Shown one piece after another: positions 25,901 through 34,173 of a DNA stretch of 64,000 nt. Both the position numbers and the translations under genes were made by a program. The stretch is from Bog-473 sp963745175. Lineage in GTDB: Bacteria; Actinomycetota; Acidimicrobiia; Acidimicrobiales; RAAP-2. The notes under the pieces are model-generated. The model did no database searches and was not told where the DNA came from. It saw only the letters and a list, made by a program, of their open reading frames with translations. The stretch covers positions 248,001-312,000 of the forward strand of contig CAVUWK010000007.1 of the NCBI GenBank assembly GCA_963745175.1, in the 5' to 3' direction. Position 1 is the stretch's first letter. Each line of letters opens with the position of its first letter.

Positions 25901-27115
25901 TGAGGCCGAGCCGCTGACGCCAAAAATGACGTTGCCGGCCGAGTCGACCGTGATGGAACTTGTGCCCGCCACGTTGGAAGTGACACCCGAGATCCCATCT
26001 CCGGTGGCTGAGGTGTCGCCGTTACCCGCGAGCTTGTACACGTTGCCAGCCGTGACGCTCATGCCATCGATGTTGCCCGACTGCGCCGGAAGGACCCAGA
26101 CGCAGCCACGGCCGGAACCGCCTGCGTTGTCGCTGAAGTAGACGTTGTCCGAACTATCGACATAGGGCGCCGAATGCTGGACGAAGAGCGACGTAGCCGG
26201 AGCGCTTGCTGGACCACCCATAGAGCAGTTGGTGCCACCCCGAGCGCTACCGGCGACCACGGCTGACGAGAGACCCGGGATGCTTTGGCCGTAAATGCTG
26301 AGGCTTCCGGAGGGCTGCTCGTTGACGAAATCGACGCCGTCGCCGTTCCCCACCACGATGTTGCCAGTCGGGTCAACGGACATGCCGTTGGCCACGGCGG
26401 CCACGTCGCCCATGTTGATCGCATTGAGCGGCGCTCCCGTCAGACCGACGTCTGCGATGGTGTACAGGTCACCCGCGGTCATCGTGTTGTCATAAAACGT
26501 GCCGGCTGTCTTCGCATCGACCTGAATGGCCGAAGCACCATTGAACGCGCCGGCGATGAGGAGGTTTCCATTTGAGTCGAATGCCACCGATGTCGGCGTG
26601 ATCGGCGCCGTCGTCGCCGCAGCCGTAGGGGGATCTCCCGGGAACTGTTGGACGCCCGGGTCGGCGATCAGTCCGGCCGTTCCGGTGCCAGCCACGAGGT
26701 ATGCATCTCCCGGCGTGAGCGGTCCGAAGGCCGGCGTCGGATTCGGGGCCGTCTGGATGTGGTACTCGTTGGTGGTTCCAGCTGGGATCAGGTACACGAA
26801 GACGGAGCCGGCGTTCGTCTCAGCGAGCGCGATGTCACCATTGGAGCTGCGAGCCACGTAGGTGGGGCTGATCTTGGCCGAACCTTCGGGTACCGGGACC
26901 CCAAGGGTGGGCGCCGTGCCCGCGGGGTTGTCGGTGATGGTCGTCACCGAGGACGTGGTTGCCCCCGCAGGCGTTGCACCCAAACCGGGAATGAAGGCCA
27001 TACCCAGCGTGGCTGCCAGGCTTGCCACGCAGGCAGTCCAGCTACGCCACCGCGCTGTCCGCGCACGATGGTGCTTCGCCGGCGCGCTGGTTGCAACTTC
27101 GTCGGTTCGGATCAC
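22910..27115 (-). CDS. Giant secreted modular protein: NHL-like head, six IPT/TIG domains, six 42-residue GYWLVASDGG repeats
   Basis: 1401 residues from the GTG at 27115, chosen because AGGAGG lies 5 bases upstream; an ATG at 27142 is in frame but has no ribosome site. A twin-basic N-terminus and hydrophobic stretch (about 25-48) form a signal peptide ending near AGA. Residues about 60-480 resemble a beta-propeller with VAFDSNGNLLIAG-type blades. About 485-1000 hold six IPT/TIG immunoglobulin-like domains (VTGVSP...GGT, about 86 residues each). After a Pro-rich hinge and a Ser/Thr-rich domain, six 42-residue repeats starting GYWLVASDGG fill about 1150-1401. No LPxTG motif or C-terminal membrane helix. 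Probably a cell-surface or adhesive protein. Confidence 0.85.
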   Translation of the reverse strand: MIRTDEVATSAPAKHHRARTARWRSWTACVASLAATLGMAFIPGLGATPAGATTSSVTTITDNPAGTAPTLGVPVPEGSAKISPTYVARSSNGDIALAETNAGSVFVYLIPAGTTNEYHIQTAPNPTPAFGPLTPGDAYLVAGTGTAGLIADPGVQQFPGDPPTAAATTAPITPTSVAFDSNGNLLIAGAFNGASAIQVDAKTAGTFYDNTMTAGDLYTIADVGLTGAPLNAINMGDVAAVANGMSVDPTGNIVVGNGDGVDFVNEQPSGSLSIYGQSIPGLSSAVVAGSARGGTNCSMGGPASAPATSLFVQHSAPYVDSSDNVYFSDNAGGSGRGCVWVLPAQSGNIDGMSVTAGNVYKLAGNGDTSATGDGISGVTSNVAGTSSITVDSAGNVIFGVSGSASGTSPALRVLAESNCLSACGYGLSSTTAGDLYTAATGATPGPATLTGPTSVLSDGLGNLLVTDGTTTSNANLDEAAGGPTAVPVVTSVSPSEGLLAGGNSVTITSSVPNFTGATVVHFGELTATPTVVSASEITVTSPGPGSGTVDVTVTTPAGTSATSNADSFTYVPAPIVTGVSPSSGPAAGGTGVTIGGTNFTGATAVDFGTTAATGVIVNGAGTSITATSPVGSGTVNVTVMTPGGTSATSSADDFTYIPAPIVTGVSPPSGPAAGGTGVTIAGTNFSGATAVDFGTTAATGVIVNGAGTSITATSPVGSGTVNVTVMTPGGTSATSSADDFAYIPAPIVTGVSPNVGPLGGGTGVTITGSNFTGATAVDFGITAATGVTVNGTGTSITATSPSGSGTVNVTVMTPGGTSATSSADDFTYVPAPTVTGVSPNVGPLGGGTGVTITGSNFTGATAVKFGTTAATGVIVNGAGTSITATSPSGSGTVNVTVMTPGGTSATSSADDFTYVPEPIVTGVSPNGGTDAGGTSVTITGSNFTGATAVKFGTTAATGVIVNGAGTSITATSPATGTIGTVDVTVTTPGGTSATSSADHFSYAPQPPQPPAGATQSAGASSFSPTGTATASLPGNSISASFTGVGAVTVAKYGGNPTTGAVSGGTGVYYDVKVATGSTMQSLTITVCSLGAGGQSIDWWNGSAWVPFSNQTFNSSTGCVTATVNASGTSPTIGQLTGTPVAASSNSLSSGYWLVASDGGIFNYGGATFYGSTGSMTLNKPIVGMASTPDGKGYWLVASDGGIFSYGDATFYGSTGSMTLNKPIVGMASTPDGKGYWLVASDGGIFSYGDATFYGSTGSMTLNKPVVGMTATKDGKGYWLVASDGGIFSYGDATFHGSTGSITLNKPVVGMTATKDGQGYWLVASDGGIFNYGDATFHGSTGSITLNKPVVGMAATTDGQGYWLVASDGGIFNYGDATFAGSTGGMSLNKPVVGMAAQAGGS
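22913..23668 (-). repeat. Six tandem 126-bp repeats encoding GYWLVASDGG units
   Basis: Coding repeats at the 3' end of the giant gene, 126 bp each with high nucleotide identity. Adjacent protein units differ at only a few positions (YGS/HGS, SM/SI, IVGM/VVGM). Such identity suggests recent amplification or gene conversion and allows in-frame length variation. Confidence 0.85.
24119..25640 (-). repeat. Six IPT/TIG-domain repeats of about 258 bp
   Basis: Tandem coding repeats with a period of about 258 bp. The inner four are closely similar at DNA level, while the outermost (near 25400-25640) is more diverged. They account for the long Arg-rich open frames on the opposite strand. Confidence 0.8.
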
Positions 27116-27285
27116 GCTTTCCTCCTGATGGCTCTGATTCATGGGTTGTTTCGAACTGGACAATGCGAGGGATGGTTTGACGGTGTGGTCCGGGCGTCCT
27201 GGTGGTTCTTGGGGGCAACCTGGCCTGGCATTGCGCTTTGGCATTCGAAGGGGCCTTTCTGGCTGTCGATGGTCGGCACGTGGGA

Positions 27286-28326
27286 TCACATCCACGCAGG
27301 TAACAAGCGGCTGATGGCTTCGGCCGCCAAGACGGTGAACGCCACGAGTGGTGCGGTGCTCAACAAATAGGCGGAACGGACGGTGCAGCGGCGATAGAGG
27401 AAGAGTGCGCCAACCGCAGTGGCGGCCAATGCCAGTAGGGACAGGACCAGCTCGGCCCATGAGCTCGAATCGCCGGTGTTGCCCTGCTGACTGGGGCTCC
27501 GGGATTCCTGCGGTGTCGCCACGTAAGGCCGACCGCGCAGTACTGCCGTCACCTCGATGACCTGCCTGCTGTTCCAAGGCGCGACCGACGCGGAGGTCAC
27601 GAGCGTGATGCGGTTGTCCTTGGTGGGCCGGTAGAGGGTGTTGAGCGTGACGCTCGGCGTCGAGCCGGTCGATGTCGATCCAGCCGCTGTCGAGCTGATG
27701 GGCGCAGTGGCCGATCCGAGCGTCACCCTTGCCACGTGGCGGACCACGTAGATCGACTGGCCCTCGATGGTGGCCGTGAAGACTTGGTCACCTGGCTTCA
27801 GCTGGTCGAGGCGTCCGAAGGGCCCCCCGTATGCAGCGTTGCGACCGACCACTGCTGCATTGCCCGGTTGGCCGAGGCCGGCGGTACCCGGAACGTGGCC
27901 GGGGCCGGAGACGGTCTGGCTCGAACCGACGCCCTCCACGACGGCCTGGTTGACGCCTATCGCCGGAATCGCCAGCACGCCGACCGGCGCACCCGGTAAT
28001 GGCGGCTGCGAGGGGAGATTCACATGGTCCAACGCCTTGGCCTCGACCGCTGCCCCGGCGATGTCAGAGCGCTCAGCGGTCATCAGGGCGCGCTGGTCGC
28101 GTGCGTGCACCAGCGATCCGATCCCGTAGAGCACCGCTCCCACCGCGACAAGGAAGGCCGCGAGCACGACGAGCGCGCCGACGACGAGCGTCCGACGGCT
28201 TGGGAGTTGACGCGCCGGCGGCTCGTCGGGGCGATCAGTGTCGGGCGCCGAGGGCGCGGCGGCGAATGGCTCCGAGGCACTCAGGGTGCCGTCCCTGCCG
28301 AGGGAGGGAGTCTGCGTGACCGTCAT
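27286..28326 (-). CDS. Sortase-fold membrane protein lacking catalytic His and Cys
   Basis: 346 residues. One N-terminal helix (about 46-72), an extracytoplasmic class D/E sortase domain (about 112-262) and two C-terminal helices (about 280-346). The domain is well kept: GPGHVPGTAGLGQPGNAAVV, YGGPFGRLDQLKPGD, then RITLVTS and NSRQVIEVTAVLRG. At the catalytic His position (usually G-H-R) the protein has Arg162 (GRN), and at the catalytic Cys position (usually T-x-T-C) it has Ser245; Arg254 may be kept. Transpeptidation is therefore unlikely, and a binding or scaffold role is inferred. Start overlaps the PstS-like gene stop (ATGA). Confidence 0.82.
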   Translation of the reverse strand: MTVTQTPSLGRDGTLSASEPFAAAPSAPDTDRPDEPPARQLPSRRTLVVGALVVLAAFLVAVGAVLYGIGSLVHARDQRALMTAERSDIAGAAVEAKALDHVNLPSQPPLPGAPVGVLAIPAIGVNQAVVEGVGSSQTVSGPGHVPGTAGLGQPGNAAVVGRNAAYGGPFGRLDQLKPGDQVFTATIEGQSIYVVRHVARVTLGSATAPISSTAAGSTSTGSTPSVTLNTLYRPTKDNRITLVTSASVAPWNSRQVIEVTAVLRGRPYVATPQESRSPSQQGNTGDSSSWAELVLSLLALAATAVGALFLYRRCTVRSAYLLSTAPLVAFTVLAAEAISRLLPAWM

Positions 28327-30800
28327 GGCTCGGCACCGGACCCAGAGGACGGCACCTCCGGGTCAGAAGTCCCCGCCACGGGCGAACTCGGACCGGAAGA
28401 ACGTAGCCCGCCGAGGGCGTCTGTAAGCGATCGACCCGAGGCCAAGAGGATCAGGCCAGGGAGGAGGAGGGCCAGAATCAGGACGGCGAGGAGTGGGAGC
28501 GCCCAACTGGCGGGCGAGACGGTCTCGAAGGCAGAGAGACTCAGTGCGGCCGGCCCCGAGGCAACCTTCGAGGTGGAACCGGCGCTCTTTCCGCCAGTCG
28601 ACGCCGAAGACGTCGAGCCAGTGGCCGTGCCCGTTTCGCTCGACAGGGGGAACGACGAGGAAACAGAGTTCGGCGTGTTACCAATCGAGCCCGAGCCCGA
28701 GGGCGTGGCCGTGGACCCACTTGGCACGGCCGTCGTGCTCGGGGTCGAGTTGGCCGGGGTGCAAGTGGCTGCCGCGCTCCCGACCTTGGCGATGTCGGCC
28801 TGCGCTTGCCTGACGAGCGAACTGGGCAGTTGCACCATTCCCACCGGCAGGTCGTTCTGTGCGCCGCCGACGAGGAAGTTCAGCCATTGGCCGAGCGCTG
28901 CCTGGCCAGCCGTATTGGGAGTGCAGTCGGGGTTCAGCAGGGGCTGGGACGGTGCAATGGCGTACTCGACGTAGGTGAGCGGGTAGGGCTCGACCCCGTT
29001 GACCGCTCCACCCTGAGGGTTCGGGAGCAATGTGCCGTCGGGTTGCGACGTCATGTTGGCCACCGCTGCCTGCATCGCTTCCTTTGCCTGCGGGCCAGTC
29101 GGGGACACGTAGGCCGCCTGGTCGGGAGCCGCTGAGAGTGAGTCGGGCGTCTGCAGGGCAAAGTCGTCCAGACCACCCCACGTCGCTGCCGCGGTGGCGG
29201 CGTCGGTCACGGCCCACCATGCGCTCCCGGACAACGGCGTCATGTAGTGGGCCAGGATGCTCTTGCCCGTGTAGGTCTGAACGTCGTAGGCGGGAGGCGG
29301 CGTACCGAAGTTCGTGACAGTGCCCAGCTGCTCGGCTGGAAAGGCGGCTTGGGCATTTGGCGCGCTCAGCAGCTGACCTGGCGCCAAAGCGTCAAGGAAT
29401 CTGGTGGCGAGGTACGTCGTGGCGTCGGTACCCGAGGTGGCGGCGACTCCGACGCCCGAGCCACTTCCGACTATGACGCAGGCCGAACAGGAGTCTTGGT
29501 ACGCATTCGCCAACGCCGGGTTCAGGCCCAAGATACCCTGTCCCAATTGACTCGCCCAAGTCCCGGTGTCGCTCGTATGGGCTCCGCCCCCCAAGGCGTC
29601 TACGGAGCCGCCGTTGCTCAAGAGCTGGGCGAACTGGGCAATCGTGATCTTCAGCTGCGGAAAGTCGCTCAGCTCGGTTCCGAAGCCCTGGTAGGGCGGC
29701 GCCTGTGCGTTGTTCGGCGAGTGTCCAAGCACCACCGCGTTCAAAGCAATCGGTATCGCGACGTACGGACGCGCCGGTTGGGCGCCACCCTGGCAGTTCG
29801 ACGGCGAGAAGTCCGACCCTTGCGGGCCGTAGCCGACTGCGCTGTAGGCCAGATCGACGGCGCCACTGGCAAACGCACACAGTGCCTTGTCGTCGCTGTT
29901 GCTCGAGCCGAGATTGAAGGTGAGCGCCTGCCCAGACGCGAGGCCGCTCTTACAAGCGTCGATCCCCCACTGGCTCACGGCCTCGCCCAGACGGTCCGGA
30001 CTCTCGCTGGCAACCTGCCCCGGCGCCGGGCCGTTGCAGGCCAAACCCGCCGACGAGGTTTGGAAGCTCACGGGAACTCCGACGAAGTAGACGTTGTTCT
30101 GCCCCGGGACGTTGACGTTGACCGTCCAGACCGCCAGGGCGAGCGTGCACGGCTCACTGGGCAGGCAGTTGACCGAGATTCCGTTGAAAGGGGCCGGTTG
30201 TTGCCCTCCCTGGCCGACTTCGGCCAACGTCTGACCGCTCACCGTGGGGTAGTCACCTGCTCCCCCGGCAACGTTGATGGTGCTGTTCGGCTCGGGGGCG
30301 ACGGTGGGTAGCGCCGAACCGTTGGAGACGATGGCGCTCAGATCGGCGTTGACGTAATCGAGGCAGTTGGCGGGGGGCGCACCTGGGGTCGTCGCGTTGA
30401 CCACAGGAAACCCGGACGTCAACGCGTTGAAGCTTTGGTTCCCGGGATTCTCCGAGACCGGAAGCTGCACGTCGGACTCACACCAGCCTGTGCCCACGGC
30501 GGCGATCTCCAACCCAGTGCTCGTTCCAAGGTCCGTGCGAGTGACGGTGAACGGAATAGCCTGGCCATCGACGAGACTCTGGGTGGCGGCCGGGTCGACG
30601 CTCAGCGTGAAGTACGGGTTGGCGTTGTTATTGGGCGTCGTATCTGCCTGAGCGACGCCGGTGTGACCGGAGAACCCCGTCAGGGCCACCACCAATCCAC
30701 CGGCGAGAGCCAGCACGACGAGGACACCACCCGTCGCACGGTGCCTGGCGGCGCGCGACACCGGCCGGCGCCACCGCGGTGGATGCAGTGCCCTGGTCAT
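28323..30800 (-). CDS. Membrane-anchored PstS-like protein, large divergent form
   Basis: 825 residues. Signal region VLVVLALAGGLVVALTGFSG, an extra N-terminal beta-rich domain (about 55-260), a PBP-like domain (about 265-670), a Ser/Thr/Gly-rich linker and a C-terminal helix (WALPLLAVLILALLLPGLILL) with a cytoplasmic tail. It keeps PstS-type blocks (LSDFPQLKITIAQFAQLL; AVDLAYSAVGYG), but the phosphate-loop region reads VGSGSGVGVAATSGTD instead of a clean SGT motif, so phosphate binding may be altered. Coupled to the sortase-fold gene by ATGA. I infer a surface receptor or sensor rather than a simple transporter component. Confidence 0.75.
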   Translation of the reverse strand: MTRALHPPRWRRPVSRAARHRATGGVLVVLALAGGLVVALTGFSGHTGVAQADTTPNNNANPYFTLSVDPAATQSLVDGQAIPFTVTRTDLGTSTGLEIAAVGTGWCESDVQLPVSENPGNQSFNALTSGFPVVNATTPGAPPANCLDYVNADLSAIVSNGSALPTVAPEPNSTINVAGGAGDYPTVSGQTLAEVGQGGQQPAPFNGISVNCLPSEPCTLALAVWTVNVNVPGQNNVYFVGVPVSFQTSSAGLACNGPAPGQVASESPDRLGEAVSQWGIDACKSGLASGQALTFNLGSSNSDDKALCAFASGAVDLAYSAVGYGPQGSDFSPSNCQGGAQPARPYVAIPIALNAVVLGHSPNNAQAPPYQGFGTELSDFPQLKITIAQFAQLLSNGGSVDALGGGAHTSDTGTWASQLGQGILGLNPALANAYQDSCSACVIVGSGSGVGVAATSGTDATTYLATRFLDALAPGQLLSAPNAQAAFPAEQLGTVTNFGTPPPAYDVQTYTGKSILAHYMTPLSGSAWWAVTDAATAAATWGGLDDFALQTPDSLSAAPDQAAYVSPTGPQAKEAMQAAVANMTSQPDGTLLPNPQGGAVNGVEPYPLTYVEYAIAPSQPLLNPDCTPNTAGQAALGQWLNFLVGGAQNDLPVGMVQLPSSLVRQAQADIAKVGSAAATCTPANSTPSTTAVPSGSTATPSGSGSIGNTPNSVSSSFPLSSETGTATGSTSSASTGGKSAGSTSKVASGPAALSLSAFETVSPASWALPLLAVLILALLLPGLILLASGRSLTDALGGLRSSGPSSPVAGTSDPEVPSSGSGAEP

Positions 30801-30883
30801 CGCTCGCTCGTGCTCGATTTCATGTCACGTTTCTCATGTCGGTCATGCAGCTCGGCAGTTCGTAATGTGGTGCTGCGCTCCTG

Positions 30884-30919
30884 GTCAGTGGCCCGGGCCG
30901 AATGGCCCGGGCCACTGAC
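30884..30919. terminator. Very stable hairpin between two PstS-like genes
   Basis: A perfect 16-bp stem, GTCAGTGGCCCGGGCC pairing with its complement around a GAAT loop. It starts 12 bp beyond the stop of the middle PstS-like gene. No T-run follows on the minus strand, so it may act as an mRNA-stabilising or partial-termination hairpin rather than a classic intrinsic terminator. Confidence 0.65.
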
Positions 30920-30931
30920 ACAGGCAGTCGC

Positions 30932-32482
30932 TTAGGAACTTCGGCCGTCGAAGGTCGGGGTGCTCCAGTGGTTGAATGCTCCGTGACCCGGGAACGCCAA
31001 GCCTCCGAACTCCCGGCACGTCGCGCTGGACGCGTCCGAGCCAGTCGGCGCGCTCGAGCCCGTGGTCAAGGGCAGGAATCCATTCGCGACGATCGTGGTG
31101 GCGTCGTCACCGTTGCACAGAACGCTCGTCGTGCCGCCTGTCTGGTTGTCGAAGCCGATCATCATCTTTGCCCCGTTGTAGCCGGGCAGCACCGTGTCGG
31201 CGGCGTTGTACACGTAACGAACCCCGGGGATGCTGGCGCTCGAGTCCGAAGGGTTGGTGGTATCGCCGGACGGAAGGTTGTGGTACCACTCGTTCACCTC
31301 CGTCACCGTGCTGCCGTCGACGGCCAACGTGCCCCGGTCGGTGTCCTGGTTGAAGAGGCCTCCGGGGGTCAGGTCCACGTACGCCTGGCCCGAACCCCCG
31401 GTGTTCTGCATCGTGGCCATGTTCAATGTGCCGGCCAGGAAGTTGCCCACCGTGTTGGAGGCGTTGCCGGTAAGCGTCGTGTCGACGAAGTTGGGGGACG
31501 CCGAGGTGAAGTCGGTCGTGTCGTTCCACTGCTGGCTGAACTTGCCGGCCGAATAGATGTAGATGGCCTCTGCGGCGGGGCAACTACTCGGTGCAGCGAT
31601 GCCGGTCGAGACTTTGGCAGCGGCTTCACAGCCAGAAGCGAGGCTGTTCTGGTACGCGATGCCATCTTCGGCGTTCTCCTCGTTCGGCGCGGTAGTGGTG
31701 ACGCCCCCAGTGGTCAACGAGAACCCTGTGGTCGGCTCGGTTGTGCTCGTGCACAGATCCCCCAAAGTGCTGCCGGGGTTGGTCGGGTCGAACCCGAGGA
31801 CGTCGGTGTAGACGGCCCGGGTGCCGGACCCTGACTGGGGCCAGAACAGCGCGATCGGTTCGTTGGCGCCTCCCAGCTCGCTCCAGTTGGTGGTGATGCA
31901 CTTGTAGATGTTCTGGACTTGCGCCAGCGTCAGCCCTTTGCCGGATCCCGTGTCGGAGCCTGCAGTCCAGACCGACGCCGGGGCATCAGAGCCTACGAGC
32001 GGCGCCACGCCGTCCAAGGCATAGGCGTAGTAGTCGAGGTGCGACGAGGCCGGGTCGCCACTCTCGGTGGTCCCACCAGGCAGCGTCAAACTGTGGGGCG
32101 CCGGAGGCGATGAAGACCGCGAGAAGTCGATACAACCTTGCGCGGTGGCGGCAGCCGTTTCTTCGGCCGCTAAAGCCGTCTTCCCCTGACCAGAGCCGTT
32201 CGGCGGCTGTGTCGCTGTGCTGTAGGTGAGACCACCCGAACACGTCTGTGAGTCCGGAGCGATCACCTGGGTCTCTGACCCGGACTCTGGGTTCGGGTTG
32301 ATGTCGTTGAGCTGCGGGAACAGCGCATGCATCATGAAGAACGTCGTGAACGAACCAACAGCCGTCATCTGCGTGTTGCTCGCCCCCGCGGGTGCGGCGG
32401 CCAGAGACACCGCACTGCCGCTCGTGAGCACGATGGCTCCGGCGAGGATCCCTCGCCGAACTATCGATCCTTTGTATTTCAC
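30932..32482 (-). CDS. Secreted PstS-family phosphate-binding-like protein
   Basis: 516 residues from the GTG at 32482, which has GAAGGAG upstream and starts directly at a signal peptide (MKYKGSIVRRGILAGAIVLTSG). An in-frame ATG at 32608 overlaps the upstream pstS stop (ATGA) and would add 42 residues of poor coding quality; both are possible. The PBP-like domain contains TLAQVQNIYKCITTNWSELGG and PQSGSGTRAVYTDVLG, the SGxGT phosphate loop of PstS. No lipobox and no C-terminal helix, so it is probably released or held by partners. Confidence 0.8.
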   Translation of the reverse strand: MKYKGSIVRRGILAGAIVLTSGSAVSLAAAPAGASNTQMTAVGSFTTFFMMHALFPQLNDINPNPESGSETQVIAPDSQTCSGGLTYSTATQPPNGSGQGKTALAAEETAAATAQGCIDFSRSSSPPAPHSLTLPGGTTESGDPASSHLDYYAYALDGVAPLVGSDAPASVWTAGSDTGSGKGLTLAQVQNIYKCITTNWSELGGANEPIALFWPQSGSGTRAVYTDVLGFDPTNPGSTLGDLCTSTTEPTTGFSLTTGGVTTTAPNEENAEDGIAYQNSLASGCEAAAKVSTGIAAPSSCPAAEAIYIYSAGKFSQQWNDTTDFTSASPNFVDTTLTGNASNTVGNFLAGTLNMATMQNTGGSGQAYVDLTPGGLFNQDTDRGTLAVDGSTVTEVNEWYHNLPSGDTTNPSDSSASIPGVRYVYNAADTVLPGYNGAKMMIGFDNQTGGTTSVLCNGDDATTIVANGFLPLTTGSSAPTGSDASSATCREFGGLAFPGHGAFNHWSTPTFDGRSS

Positions 32483-32604
32483 ATTCGCTCCTTCGTGGGG
32501 TGGTTTCGGTAACTGCGACGTGTGTACGAGTGCGGCATTGCCAGTGCGAGCAGCTCCCTTCCTGAGCGCTGACGTTGATTGGAGGAGTGTTCTGAGTGAT
32601 CGAG

Positions 32605-34173
32605 TCATGTGGGTCCGCGCTTTCGATTGATGGACAAGATGACGACAGGGATGGCCAGGACGATCAGGAGGGCGAGAAGTGGAATCCATGGGCTCGTCGG
32701 CAGTTCGCCGCCCCGCAGGACCGCTGGATCGGCGGGTTGCGTGTCCGACGTGCCGCTCGACTTGGATTTGCTACCTGCCGTGCCGGTTCCCGTCGCACTC
32801 GTTCCGCTCGAGGCCGCTCCTTCGGAGCCGGAAGCCAACGTGGCAGTGGCGGTGCCGCTCGACGCGCCGGCTCCACTCGCGGCCACGGCAGCACCCGGTG
32901 CAGACGCCCCCGGAGCCTTGCCAATGGGCGGCAGGGGCGGAGGCGAGGCGCCCGCTCCGAGGCTCCCGCTGAACGTGGGATTGCTGCAATTGGACGTGCT
33001 GAGTTGCTGCGCCGATTGGCCCAACATCCAACCGACGGCATTGGCCAGGAATTGCGACAGTTGGGGTGGGAGGGGGGCGTAGCCGATCTCGGCCATATGG
33101 ATCTGACCGGCACACGCGACGTAGTCCATGAATTCGGCCATCGTGGACGCGATGCCCGGATTGGGATAGGCCGAGGTGCACGTCGGCCGCGACGAATTCG
33201 GCGCGCACTGGACCAAGATGTACGAGTAGGCGGAGATCGGGTAGGCCTGCGGATTGGTGCTCGTGTACACGCCCGAGAGATCCTGTGACGTGTCGGCCGA
33301 GAGCTGGGCAGAGGCCAGCGCGGCGCTGATGTTCACCGCAAAGGGCTGCACCCAGTTGCCCGAGGCGTTCTGCACCCACGCGACGTTGTCGTTGTACACC
33401 TTCGTGTAGCCGAATTCGTCGTAGCCGATCGTCCAGCGGTTGGCGGCGATGTAATTGGCCTCGGTATCCGAGCCCGACTGGCATGCCATGTTGGTCGGTG
33501 AGTTCGCGTTGTCGACTTCGAGAAGCCGAGAACCGGTCGAGAAGCCGTTCTGGGCCGCCCATGACGCGAAGTCAGTGGGGTCGGTGTGCGCCACGAAGTC
33601 GTAGAACAGAGCCGTGGTTCCCGACTGACCGGTTCGACAGACGACCGTGATGTGCTGGTCGGGGAGGACAACCCCACCGTTGTCGGCGCTGATCGCCGGG
33701 TCGTCCCAGTTGCTGATCTTGCCGAGGAAGATCTTTGCGATGGTCAGCGGTGCCAGGCGGAGGGAGGTGACTGGGTCTTGGCCGCTCGCCGAGAGGGCGA
33801 CGTTGTACATGATGGCGGTCGCCCCGGCGACGTCAGGGGTGTACTCGAACCCACGCGGGACGTTGACGGGGGATCCCGGAAGAAGCTCCGAGAACTCGGC
33901 CTCCGTGCCGGCGAAGTCGGCGGTGTTCTGGCTATAGGCCTCCAGTCCGGCGGGTGAGCTGGTGGCTGTGTAGTTGAGGTTCAGTCCCTGGTTCTGCACG
34001 CTCTGGGTCCATTGCTGGAAGGCCAGCGCGGCGTAGGTGGAGCCTTGGCCGTTGGCCGGAGCGTTGGTCGCTCCTGCCGGCGCGCCAACATCGACGAGGA
34101 CGACCAGCGCAGCCGCCAGCAGGAGGGCGAGAGCGGGGCTCGCCAGACGCATCGCTCGGAGCAGCACGCTCAC
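32605..34173 (-). CDS. pstS: Phosphate ABC transporter substrate-binding protein, C-terminally membrane-anchored
   Basis: 522 residues. Signal peptide (ALALLLAAALVVLVDVGAPAGA), then a PstS domain (about 45-390). Visible blocks are STYAALAFQQW at the N-terminus, TADFAGTEAEF, LTIAKIFLGKISNWDDPAI and CRTGQSGTTALFYDF with the SGT phosphate loop. A Ser/Gly/Thr linker then leads to a C-terminal helix (WIPLLALLIVLAIPVVILSI) and a basic tail. Anchoring by a C-terminal helix replaces the usual lipoprotein anchor. The GTG start overlaps the pstB stop. Confidence 0.88.
   Translation of the reverse strand: MSVLLRAMRLASPALALLLAAALVVLVDVGAPAGATNAPANGQGSTYAALAFQQWTQSVQNQGLNLNYTATSSPAGLEAYSQNTADFAGTEAEFSELLPGSPVNVPRGFEYTPDVAGATAIMYNVALSASGQDPVTSLRLAPLTIAKIFLGKISNWDDPAISADNGGVVLPDQHITVVCRTGQSGTTALFYDFVAHTDPTDFASWAAQNGFSTGSRLLEVDNANSPTNMACQSGSDTEANYIAANRWTIGYDEFGYTKVYNDNVAWVQNASGNWVQPFAVNISAALASAQLSADTSQDLSGVYTSTNPQAYPISAYSYILVQCAPNSSRPTCTSAYPNPGIASTMAEFMDYVACAGQIHMAEIGYAPLPPQLSQFLANAVGWMLGQSAQQLSTSNCSNPTFSGSLGAGASPPPLPPIGKAPGASAPGAAVAASGAGASSGTATATLASGSEGAASSGTSATGTGTAGSKSKSSGTSDTQPADPAVLRGGELPTSPWIPLLALLIVLAIPVVILSINRKRGPT

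Noticed and set aside
27116..27285. Extra gene or sorting signal between the sortase-fold gene and the giant protein
   Set aside because: No open frame with a ribosome site and no hairpin. Only the presumed promoter of the giant gene can be there.
27286..28326. Active class E sortase
   Set aside because: Catalytic His and Cys are replaced by Arg and Ser, and no LPxTG-type substrate appears in the neighbouring secreted proteins.
32483..32604. N-terminal 42-residue extension of the middle PstS-like protein from the ATG at 32608
   Set aside because: The ATGA overlap is tempting, but the segment has poor codon use and the GTG at 32482 has a good ribosome site directly before the signal peptide. 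Kept as an alternative only.
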